A stretch of 34,735 nucleotides of DNA from a virus, in the IMG/VR virus record IMGVR_UViG_3300043470_001091, positions 1-34,735 of that record, one strand, 5' to 3'. Position numbers and translations under genes: made by a program. Positions 18,017-23,935 of this stretch are shown piece by piece. Position 1 is the first letter of the stretch, and every line of letters begins with the position of its first letter. The notes below the pieces were generated by a model. It saw nothing but the letters and a program-made list of their open reading frames with translations. It searched no databases and was not told the origin of the DNA.

Positions 18017-19273
18017 TCAGGCAGCTTTCACCGCCCGAACTCGTGCTTTAAACATACCGTCCTTGATCCGTTCTACATTAGTTTCTCCGTCAGGAAAAAC
18101 ATCAGCAAATTTTACAGACTTGACTCTATGCCAAATATCCAGCAGTTTCATCAGATGGACAGTAGACTCATTTTCTGAACCCAGACGACCATTATGATCA
18201 CAAACACCGACAGACCACAGCAGAAAAACAACTTCTGGGTCATTAAATGCACCCATATCCATAAACATATTAACAAATGTCTTTGGATTCAGTGTATCCA
18301 GTTTGTGCATGTGCATGTGGTACCGAGTGGTTTTCATCACTCGATCCCGCATCTTTGAAGGGACGGTCAGGCGGTCACAGAAGTTTTTGGTAACAGGAAC
18401 ACCAGACATTTCGTGACCGTAGTGCTTTGGCAGTTGATCACGTGGTGTCAGACCCTTACCAAAGTCATGTACCAGACATGCCAGTCGAGTCTGCAGATCA
18501 AAACCTTTACGAACGGCTTGAGTCAGAACAATCATGGTGTGTTCGTATGCATCACCTTCTGGGTGCCAACGGCGTGACTCCAGAGCAGTCTTCAGTCGAT
18601 ACACTTCTGGGAACAGAACATGCAGTGCATCGCACTCCAGCAGAGTATCAAAGAACAGGCGAGGAAATTCCTCTTCCATTGCCCGTGACAGTTCCTTCCA
18701 GACACGTTCGGCAGTCAGTTCATTCAGGACACCAGCTTTAGCCATTTTAGCAACCAGAGTTACAGTTTCTGGAGCAACAGTCCATTCCGAACCCAGACGA
18801 GCACGGAATCGGGCCAGCCGCAGAACACGAACAGGATCTTCCTCGAAAGCATTAGAAGTGTGCCGCAGCACTTTGGCATGCAGATCATCTTTGCCGCCGA
18901 AAAAGTCATGAACCAGGAAACTGCCGGGGTTATCTTCCTCGGCTTCAAATGCCATAGAATTGATAGTCAGGTCTCGCCGTCCCAGGTCTTCCTCCAGTGT
19001 CACGTCAGTTCCAAATTCAGAGGTAAAGCCCAGGTAACCAGTCCCAGTCTTTTTCTCCCGCCGAGCCAGTGCATATTCATCACCGGTTTCGGGATGCAGG
19101 AACACAGGAAAATCTGCACCGACCTGAGAAAACCCAGCAGCCAGCATGTCAGAAGGAGATGAACCAACGACAACATAGTCTCGGTCCTTGGGTTCCAGAC
19201 CCATCAGCATGTCACGGACGGCGCCGCCTACTAGGAAAACAGATCTAAATTCTTCAACAGTTGGTGTTTTCAT
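18017..19273 (-). CDS. cca: CCA-adding tRNA nucleotidyltransferase with HD domain
   Basis: A complete 418-residue class II tRNA nucleotidyltransferase close in length to E. coli Cca (412). Head: VGGAVRDMLMG and the metal-binding D-x-D in KDRDYVVVG. Then RRDLTINSMAFE, GGKDDLHAKVLRH and DPVRVLRLARFRA. The C-terminal HD phosphohydrolase domain reads LACLVHDFGKGLTPRDQLP...YGHE. It adds or restores CCA at tRNA 3' ends; the HD domain can open 2',3'-cyclic phosphates. All eight tRNAs here already encode CCA, so repair is the likely use. After the first 15 codons, codon use shifts sharply to CTG, CAG and CGG, unlike neighbours. GAGGAAAC precedes ATG. Confidence 0.95.
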   Translation of the reverse strand: MKTPTVEEFRSVFLVGGAVRDMLMGLEPKDRDYVVVGSSPSDMLAAGFSQVGADFPVFLHPETGDEYALARREKKTGTGYLGFTSEFGTDVTLEEDLGRRDLTINSMAFEAEEDNPGSFLVHDFFGGKDDLHAKVLRHTSNAFEEDPVRVLRLARFRARLGSEWTVAPETVTLVAKMAKAGVLNELTAERVWKELSRAMEEEFPRLFFDTLLECDALHVLFPEVYRLKTALESRRWHPEGDAYEHTMIVLTQAVRKGFDLQTRLACLVHDFGKGLTPRDQLPKHYGHEMSGVPVTKNFCDRLTVPSKMRDRVMKTTRYHMHMHKLDTLNPKTFVNMFMDMGAFNDPEVVFLLWSVGVCDHNGRLGSENESTVHLMKLLDIWHRVKSVKFADVFPDGETNVERIKDGMFKARVRAVKAA

Positions 19274-19289
19274 TTTGTTTCCTCTACCT

Positions 19290-19327
19290 TATAGAATCAG
19301 TATAAACTATTTGATAGCATTTGTCAA
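19290..19327 (-). promoter_or_regulatory. Early promoter, type A, for cca
   Basis: Minus strand: TTGACA (19327-19322), 17 bases, TATACT (19304-19299), GATTCTATAAGG. The TGA of TTGACA is the stop codon of the gene at 19324-19563. Confidence 0.85.
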
Positions 19328-19563
19328 CCCTTATTAGTATATTTTTCTTGTAGTTTCAAAAATTGTACATATTCAGCAGCATCTTTTGCTGCTTGTCTTG
19401 TTTTCTCTTTTTCTTTTCTAGCAAGATCAGCATTTTCCAATTCATTTTCGTAGTTTCGCATAAACTCATCGGAATCAGCAAATTTATCTACATACATATC
19501 ATGTGAGATACTACCGCTACCTCCTTGATATGAATAAGAACCATGCAGTTCAAAAATAACCAT
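19324..19563 (-). CDS. Hypothetical protein with charged helical tail
   Basis: A 79-residue protein. N-terminal half is strand-like (MVIFELHGSYSYQGGSGS), C-terminal half a highly charged helix (ENADLARKEKEKTRQAAKDA). Overlaps the preceding 55-residue gene by 14 bases. Not recognised. Last gene of the operon starting at 21221-21259. Confidence 0.55.
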   Translation of the reverse strand: MVIFELHGSYSYQGGSGSISHDMYVDKFADSDEFMRNYENELENADLARKEKEKTRQAAKDAAEYVQFLKLQEKYTNKG

Positions 19564-19717
19564 TGTCTAACGTAAATCGATCATAATAATACTTTTCACG
19601 ATAACCAGACGAGTATTTTTGTTCCAGTTTTTCGATACGATCAAAGAGTGAACTTGCAGCTTGATCTACGATTGCGTACTCATCAGCAAAGTTTGCAAGT
19701 TGTTCCTTATTCATCAT
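19550..19717 (-). CDS. 55-residue hypothetical protein
   Basis: Starts at ATGATG overlapping the stop of the lipoprotein gene by 4 bases and ends inside the next gene. Helical (NKEQLANFADEYAIVDQAAS) with a tyrosine-rich end (SSGYREKYYYDRF). Overlaps on both sides support it. Not recognised. Confidence 0.5.
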   Translation of the reverse strand: MMNKEQLANFADEYAIVDQAASSLFDRIEKLEQKYSSGYREKYYYDRFTLDNGYF

Positions 19718-20139
19718 TGATTTGACTCACTTTTATTTTGAAGCAATTCACCGGCATCACCACGGAAGTCAATATCGGATAAAATTTCCTGCGGCTTGAA
19801 TGTTACACGGTGATGATAGACACTCACGTTAGCAGTTTCAAGTTGTTCAGCAAAATAGGTCACGTTGTCAGACAAACCGAGGAAGTGCTTTTTGAAAGCA
19901 TCGCGACCGATCTTGCATGTCACTTCCAACTGAGTAGTCTGATCTTCAATAGAGCACCGACCTTCGATTGTCAACATATATGTATCTGTAATACCGTTAT
20001 AGAATACGATACGGCGGTCAATTTCAAAGTTGTCAGCAGCTTTTGAAATATTGTATGATGCCACTTGTGCATCATCTTGGCAGCCAGCAAGAGCAAACAG
20101 TGAAGTTGCAGCAAGAGCAGTAAGAGTTAGTTTATGCAT
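19714..20139 (-). CDS. Phage lipoprotein (beta-sandwich type)
   Basis: A 141-residue lipoprotein. ATG at 20139 follows AAGGAAAC by 6 bases and gives the signal MHKLTLTALAATSLFALAGC, with lipobox L-A-G-C at residues 17-20. The rest (ADNFEIDRRIVFYNGITDTY, MLTIEGRCSIE, CKIGRDAFKKHFLGLSDNV) matches a small beta-sandwich lipoprotein found in many phages. Exported lipoproteins often act in superinfection exclusion or envelope change; no direct evidence here. An upstream in-frame ATG would destroy the signal peptide. Confidence 0.75.
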   Translation of the reverse strand: MHKLTLTALAATSLFALAGCQDDAQVASYNISKAADNFEIDRRIVFYNGITDTYMLTIEGRCSIEDQTTQLEVTCKIGRDAFKKHFLGLSDNVTYFAEQLETANVSVYHHRVTFKPQEILSDIDFRGDAGELLQNKSESNQ

Positions 20140-20521
20140 TATGTCGTTTCCTTTTATACCCGTCAATGATGTTGGTGTATTTCTGTTTTTCTTCTGATGT
20201 CAAAATAAGTTCTGGGTCATAATCGTCATCGTATAAAGATGCGACTTCCATTGGTCTTTTTATTTGATTTTTGTATGATTCCATACTTTTTCTTTTATCT
20301 GAAGAAGATGATTGTGTTCTTTTACACTCGGTGCATTCGTGATGATGAGTTCTGAATTTTACAATTAAGTAGCCATCACTCACCTTTGGAGTCCAAATTT
20401 CTGTTCTAGAGCTTTCTATAAACTTTGTGAAGCAGTCATTGTATGTGCAATCGACCTTACCAGTTTCTGGATTTATGTATTTTACATTTTTATTATTTGG
20501 TAACTTTTTCAGAGCCATCAT
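20132..20521 (-). CDS. Hypothetical protein with possible zinc site
   Basis: A 129-residue basic protein. It has scattered cysteines, DCTYNDC at 24-30 and THHHECTECKRT at 58-69, which could form one zinc site. The C-terminus is charged (EEKQKYTNIIDGYKRKRH). Start at ATGATG overlaps the preceding stop. Not recognised. Confidence 0.55.
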   Translation of the reverse strand: MMALKKLPNNKNVKYINPETGKVDCTYNDCFTKFIESSRTEIWTPKVSDGYLIVKFRTHHHECTECKRTQSSSSDKRKSMESYKNQIKRPMEVASLYDDDYDPELILTSEEKQKYTNIIDGYKRKRHNA

Positions 20522-20724
20522 TCAAACTCACATAAAAGTTCTTCATAAAATAAACAATCATTTACATATTCTGGATCATAGTTATCCAAATTGTAGATTG
20601 ATTCTAGATATTGCTGATGTGCATGAAAATCACGTTCAGCTTCGAGATGAGCAGCAAGTTCTTGATCTGGTGACATACCACAAGCAGACACAAGAATAAC
20701 AGCGACAAAGGCAATGTATTTCAT
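20518..20724 (-). CDS. Small lipoprotein
   Basis: A 68-residue protein. ATG at 20724 after GGGAAAC gives the signal MKYIAFVAVILVSAC with lipobox V-S-A-C at 12-15. The mature part is acidic and helical (PDQELAAHLEAERDFHAHQQ). It is short enough to recall an outer-membrane spanin subunit, but no partner inner-membrane spanin is nearby, so I leave it unnamed. Confidence 0.6.
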   Translation of the reverse strand: MKYIAFVAVILVSACGMSPDQELAAHLEAERDFHAHQQYLESIYNLDNYDPEYVNDCLFYEELLCEFE

Positions 20725-20736
20725 TTTGTTTCCCAT

Positions 20737-20961
20737 TCAAGCAAAAGCAGTGTCAAAGCAGACTTGTCCATATTCACCGAGAGTGAATGCACCTGCTTCA
20801 AATAGACCGGCAATCATTTTAGCATCAGTTTCGTTATTGATGTAGAGTTCGTCAATTTCAACTTCATCTTCAACTAGAGTAACAGTCCAAGACCAATCTT
20901 CGGTTTTGACCCCGTTGCGCCGAACTTCAGCCCATTCTTTTTCAACAGTTGTCATACGCAT
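20737..20961 (-). CDS. Hypothetical protein
   Basis: A 74-residue acidic protein (MRMTTVEKEWAEVRRNG, then VTLVEDEVEIDELYIN). The ATG at 20961 shares a base with the preceding stop (TAATG) and lies 7 bases after GGGGTG, so it is favoured over alternatives two codons away. Not recognised. Confidence 0.55.
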   Translation of the reverse strand: MRMTTVEKEWAEVRRNGVKTEDWSWTVTLVEDEVEIDELYINNETDAKMIAGLFEAGAFTLGEYGQVCFDTAFA

Positions 20962-21200
20962 TAGCATTCACCCCGAAATTGACGAAATCCGACAGACCAT
21001 TCAGCATTCCTACGAGCAGCATCGAAAGAGACAAAAGGTCCTGCACTCGTAAACTTATCATCGAGTCGACCTTCGGGTGTGTAAACCATCCACGTATTAC
21101 GGTCATATTGAGCGGGTGCAACACCTCGGACAATTCGTACTTCTCTGAGAGAATTTGTCGCTACAGCAGTGGTTTCATCAAGAGTTTCGAAGGTCATCAT
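20961..21200 (-). CDS. Hypothetical protein
   Basis: A 79-residue protein, first gene after the promoter at 21221-21259. Contains RIVRGVAPAQYDRNTWMVYTP and SFDAARRNAEWSVGF, probably a small alpha/beta fold. Not recognised. Confidence 0.6.
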   Translation of the reverse strand: MMTFETLDETTAVATNSLREVRIVRGVAPAQYDRNTWMVYTPEGRLDDKFTSAGPFVSFDAARRNAEWSVGFRQFRGEC

Positions 21201-21220
21201 GTTTCGGTTCCTTTATCACC

Positions 21221-21259
21221 TTATAGAATCAGTATAAACTATTTGAAAACATTTGTCAA
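21221..21259 (-). promoter_or_regulatory. Early promoter, type A
   Basis: Minus strand: TTGACA (21259-21254), 17 bases, TATACT (21236-21231), GATTCTATAAGG. Nearly identical to the cca promoter over about 40 bases. Confidence 0.85.
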
Positions 21260-21262
21260 CCG

Positions 21263-21631
21263 TTATGATGAGTGACTGCCAAAATTTGCCAACCATGCTG
21301 CAAATACAGTATCGTGCGTGGATACAGCAAGAAGTTCTTCAACATTCTCGCATTCTGATGCTATTTCACATTGCTTTTTAAATGACGTATTATATACTAT
21401 AGCAAACAATTCAGCTTTAAGTTCAAGATACATAATATTCCGTAGTTCTTCTTCTGCACTAATTCCAAATATTGGTGGACTATCAAGACTTTCGGAAGTA
21501 TATTTTACTCTAAGATGAACTGTTTTACCGTCAACTACTACTGAAAATGTATAGATTTTCAAACCATCAGATAAATTCTCGTGAGATATAATTGGATATT
21601 TGATACCACTTAATTCTATTTCAGTTATCAT
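21263..21631 (-). CDS. Hypothetical protein
   Basis: A 122-residue protein with a strand-rich N-terminal half (GLKIYTFSVVVDGKTVHLRVKY) and a helical second half (EEELRNIMYLELKAELFAI, ECENVEELLAVST). Not recognised. Overlaps the preceding gene by 4 bases (ATGA type). Confidence 0.6.
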   Translation of the reverse strand: MITEIELSGIKYPIISHENLSDGLKIYTFSVVVDGKTVHLRVKYTSESLDSPPIFGISAEEELRNIMYLELKAELFAIVYNTSFKKQCEIASECENVEELLAVSTHDTVFAAWLANFGSHSS

Positions 21632-21897
21632 TGTGGATTTACCTCAAATTTATTTGTAATTTTTTCTTTAACGTCGTTACATGTATCATCAACATCCCAA
21701 TTATTCTCAAGTGCAATTTTGTGTCTCTCAGAAACTACTGAAACACATTCCTTTGCAATCAAACTTGCAAATACTTCGAGGGCATCTGAAAACTCTCGAT
21801 TCTCTTGCCAGATGCGCTCTTTGTTTCCATTTGCCCAAGGTCCTTGGACCATTCCTGCCTCTTTGGCAAGTTTTGTAATTAAATTTTTGTTCATCAT
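21628..21897 (-). CDS. Conserved-type small phage protein
   Basis: An 89-residue helical protein (ITKLAKEAGMVQGPWANG, ALEVFASLIAKECVSVV). The opening x-x-L-A-K-E-A-G-M followed by L-E-x-F-A-x-L-I-x-x-E-C is a pattern I associate with small proteins in many phage genomes; no function is known to me. Its start overlaps the stop of the frameshifted zinc protein. Confidence 0.6.
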   Translation of the reverse strand: MMNKNLITKLAKEAGMVQGPWANGNKERIWQENREFSDALEVFASLIAKECVSVVSERHKIALENNWDVDDTCNDVKEKITNKFEVNPQ

Positions 21898-22201
21898 TCA
21901 CGAATCCTATAAATATCTGAGGTTTTGCGTCCATCTAGTTTAGTAATTACTTCATGACTATGATCTTTATGATCATTTGGCCAATCATATTTAGAATCTG
22001 GTGTCTTAAACTCAATCCTAAAAGAATATTTAGTCTTAATTAAACGACCTTCCCATTACATTGGCCGCAAAATTCATTCCAATAAGTATAATCATCTCGA
22101 TGATAATCAGTTATTTCACTTTTTTCAGATATACCTTTGCCCTGACAATGTGAGCAAACTATTATATCTACAACTGATTCCCATTTAGGTTCTATTTTCA
22201 T
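21894..22201 (-). pseudogene. Frameshifted DnaJ-type zinc protein
   Basis: Start ATG at 22201 is set by GGAG 7 bases upstream. The first frame encodes MKIEPKWESVV, the zinc motif C-S-H-C-Q-G-K-G, then FCGQCNGKVV and a stop at 22040-22042. Re-reading one base back after C-N-G-K continues as G-R-L-I-K-T-K-Y-S-F-R-I-E-F and stays open for about 50 codons, ending in an ATGA overlap with the next gene. The shift restores a second C-x-x-C-x-G-x-G. The downstream frame has no usable start of its own. So either one G is missing (mutation or sequencing error), or the ribosome shifts frame there; the site is not a classic slippery heptamer. Intact length would be about 102 residues. Confidence 0.65.
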
Positions 22202-22382
22202 CTCGTGTCTCCGATTTTGCTGCAATATATGGATATAGAGTCTTACCTTGACGATTCAGGAAAAATTCGGCTGCAGCCAAGGCAGAACCTCCACGTGAGG
22301 ATGAAAACATAGTGTGGTTCGATGACCATTCACGAGTTTCAGTCATAAGTTCTTTAGCTTCTTCGTGCGATACAAGTTTCAT
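22185..22382 (-). CDS. Hypothetical protein
   Basis: A 65-residue protein (MKLVSHEEAKELMTETREWS, SSSRGGSALAAAEFFLNRQG). Helical, with a glycine/serine turn. Overlaps the zinc protein start by 17 bases and follows the cREC gene by 2 bases. Not recognised. Confidence 0.6.
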   Translation of the reverse strand: MKLVSHEEAKELMTETREWSSNHTMFSSSRGGSALAAAEFFLNRQGKTLYPYIAAKSETRDENRT

Positions 22383-22384
22383 TT

Positions 22385-22735
22385 TTATTCTCCGTAGTGT
22401 TTCAGAAAGTTATTCATGTATACCCGAATATTTTCAGCACCGACTGGGTTCTTGGAATGAACCTTGAACTCAAAATCATCTGGTAACTGAAGACCATCCA
22501 TAATCATATCACAAAGTTTTCGTGCAATCTCATAACCAGTCTTTTCGCCGTCACCAAGGTCATGGTCAAAGCTGATCATTTGTGGAAAACCAAATGTGAC
22601 TACAAGTTCAAGAACATCAAGCCAGTTTCGAGCAATAGTCCAGTCACCGTCACGATAAAGTGCTTGATCTTCCCAAGGTCCCCATTTTACATCCATGGGA
22701 ACTCGTTCATCATCAATGAAAAGATTATAGGTCAT
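22385..22735 (-). CDS. Cyclic-phosphate-processing receiver (cREC) domain protein
   Basis: A 116-residue protein with the receiver-like pattern of the cREC family: LFIDDERVP at the N-terminus, ARNWLDVLELV, ISFDHDLGDGEKTGYE in the middle and KVHSKNPVGAENIRVYM near the C-terminus. cREC proteins are a modified receiver fold predicted to process cyclic phosphate ends in RNA repair and are common in phages. The function is a prediction even for the family. Start at 22735 shares a base with the stop of the 45-residue gene (TAATG). It may work with the CCA-adding enzyme in tRNA repair. Confidence 0.75.
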   Translation of the reverse strand: MTYNLFIDDERVPMDVKWGPWEDQALYRDGDWTIARNWLDVLELVVTFGFPQMISFDHDLGDGEKTGYEIARKLCDMIMDGLQLPDDFEFKVHSKNPVGAENIRVYMNNFLKHYGE

Positions 22736-22872
22736 TACAAAATTCTCCATTGATGATATTCAAACGACTGTTGCCACATATACTTTTCTGCTTCTGCATA
22801 ATCAGAAAAGGCTCTGACACCTGTCCAATCGCCATCTGCATACCGAGGTTTGCACTCCACAAGATACATCAT
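22735..22872 (-). CDS. 45-residue hypothetical protein
   Basis: First gene after the promoter at 22903-22931; AAAAGGA precedes ATGATG. Encodes MMYLVECKPRYADGDWTGVR then a helical aromatic end (YAEAEKYMWQQSFEYHQW). TAATG overlap with the cREC gene. Not recognised. Confidence 0.55.
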   Translation of the reverse strand: MMYLVECKPRYADGDWTGVRAFSDYAEAEKYMWQQSFEYHQWRIL

Positions 22873-22893
22873 TAGATGATTCCTTTTCTACCT

Positions 22894-22901
22894 TATAAAT
22901 A
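22894..22901 (+). promoter_or_regulatory. T4-type late promoter of tail-tube-like gene
   Basis: TATAAATA on the plus strand, 40 bases before the ATG at 22942. It abuts the -10 box of the divergent minus-strand early promoter at 22903-22931. Confidence 0.7.
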
Positions 22902-22902
22902 G

Positions 22903-22931
22903 ATAGTATACCGATTCTTCACATATGTCAA
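22903..22931 (-). promoter_or_regulatory. Early promoter, type B
   Basis: Minus strand: TTGACA (22931-22926), 17 bases, TACTAT (22908-22903); alternatively TATACT at 15 bp. The spacer carries AGAATCGGTATA. It drives the cREC operon. Confidence 0.7.
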
Positions 22932-22941
22932 CGGAAATGAA

Positions 22942-23427
22942 ATGATAACTAATTATTTTTCCCCACTAGAATTTATCGTGTCCGTCAAGAGATTACCGAA
23001 CACCGAGTTCTTTACACAGAGAACACAGATACCTGGTGTATCTGCAGCACCAATTGTTAATCCAACACCATTTAACAATATATTTGAAACTCCAGATAAA
23101 TTGACTTATGATAATTTTAACTTTTCATTTATAATAGATGAGAAAATGAATAATTATCTTGAGATTTATAACTGGATTAAAGGTGTTACATTTCCGCAAA
23201 ATTTTGACCAATTTAAAACAATAAATGAAAGCAAAGAAGGTAGATTTTCTGATATTTCAGTATTGGTATTAAACAGCAGTAAAAATCCTTCTATTAATAT
23301 TACATATAGAAATTGCTTTCCAATAAGTCTTTCAGAAATAAATCTTGATACTACATCCTCGGACCTAGTCTATCCAGAGGCAACTGTAACATTTCAATAC
23401 GATTATTATGAAATAGAACAGCTTTAA
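22942..23427 (+). CDS. Tail-tube-like structural protein (gp19-type fold)
   Basis: A 161-residue protein. It has the layout of T4 gp19-type tube proteins and their baseplate paralogues: an N-terminal PLEFIVSVKRLPNTEFFTQ, IPGVSAAP, a central ISVLVLNSSKNPSINITYRN and a C-terminal FPISLSEINLDTTS, EATVTFQYDYYEI. T4 gp19 (163 residues) ends in a similar strand pattern, AL-x-Y-x-Y-W-E. The late promoter supports a virion role. It may be a second tube-like or tube-initiator protein, because it is separated from any other structural gene here. Sequence similarity is weak; the call is by pattern. Confidence 0.65.
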   Translation: MITNYFSPLEFIVSVKRLPNTEFFTQRTQIPGVSAAPIVNPTPFNNIFETPDKLTYDNFNFSFIIDEKMNNYLEIYNWIKGVTFPQNFDQFKTINESKEGRFSDISVLVLNSSKNPSINITYRNCFPISLSEINLDTTSSDLVYPEATVTFQYDYYEIEQL

Positions 23428-23431
23428 GTAG

Positions 23432-23459
23432 TTGACTTTTATTAAAAAGATTATATAAT
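23432..23459 (+). promoter_or_regulatory. Sigma70-like promoter for uvsY-uvsW
   Basis: TTGACT, 16 bases, TATAAT. About 33 bases before the uvsY start codon. Lacks the conserved GATTCT block of the minus-strand family. Confidence 0.65.
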
Positions 23460-23491
23460 ATATAAAATAGATTTATAGTATGGAGACTTCA

Positions 23492-23929
23492 ATGACACTG
23501 GAAGAATTAAATGAAATGTGGGCTAAGGATGCAAAGATTGATGAAGTTGTATTAGGTCATGAAGCTCTTAAAATACCGCAGTTACATAACAAATATTACA
23601 CATTATATAGTAAAGAATCTCTGAGATTCAAAAAATATAGAGCCGATTTAACTCAACTAGAACATGCCAAATATGAATGGTACACCGGAACAATGGCTGA
23701 AGAAGACATGAAAACCCGTGGCTGGCGACCAAATTCTCTCAAAATTTTAAGAGCTGATGTAAATAAATATATTGAGAGTGACCAAGATGTCATTAACTTG
23801 AGTCTCAAGATTGACTATCATTTGCAATTAGCAAATTATCTTGAGGACATTGTCAAACAAATCAACAATAGAAACTTTATGATTAGAGCAGCTATCGACT
23901 GGGCCCGCTTCCAGGCTGGGGGATATTAA
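23492..23929 (+). CDS. uvsY: UvsY recombination mediator
   Basis: A 145-residue protein (T4 UvsY: 137). GGAG 6 bases before ATG at 23492 sets the start, so MTLEELNEMWAKDAKID is the N-terminus, the characteristic UvsY opening. The remainder is helical, ending NNRNFMIRAAIDWARFQAG. UvsY loads the UvsX recombinase on gp32-coated single-stranded DNA. It is followed 6 bases later by the UvsW gene, the same neighbourhood as in T4-like phages. Confidence 0.85.
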   Translation: MTLEELNEMWAKDAKIDEVVLGHEALKIPQLHNKYYTLYSKESLRFKKYRADLTQLEHAKYEWYTGTMAEEDMKTRGWRPNSLKILRADVNKYIESDQDVINLSLKIDYHLQLANYLEDIVKQINNRNFMIRAAIDWARFQAGGY

Positions 23930-23935
23930 TATATT

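Noticed and set aside
18427-19162. Several plus-strand frames opposite cca
   Set aside because: Shadows of the GC-rich codons of the CCA-adding enzyme; no start signals or domains.
20518-20724. Small lipoprotein as an outer-membrane spanin
   Set aside because: No inner-membrane spanin partner or lysis cassette is nearby; length alone is not enough.
1571-22931. Recurring TATAGAATCAGTATA sequences as a CRISPR or dispersed repeat array
   Set aside because: They are kilobases apart and each sits at fixed spacing from TTGACA before a gene, so they are promoters.
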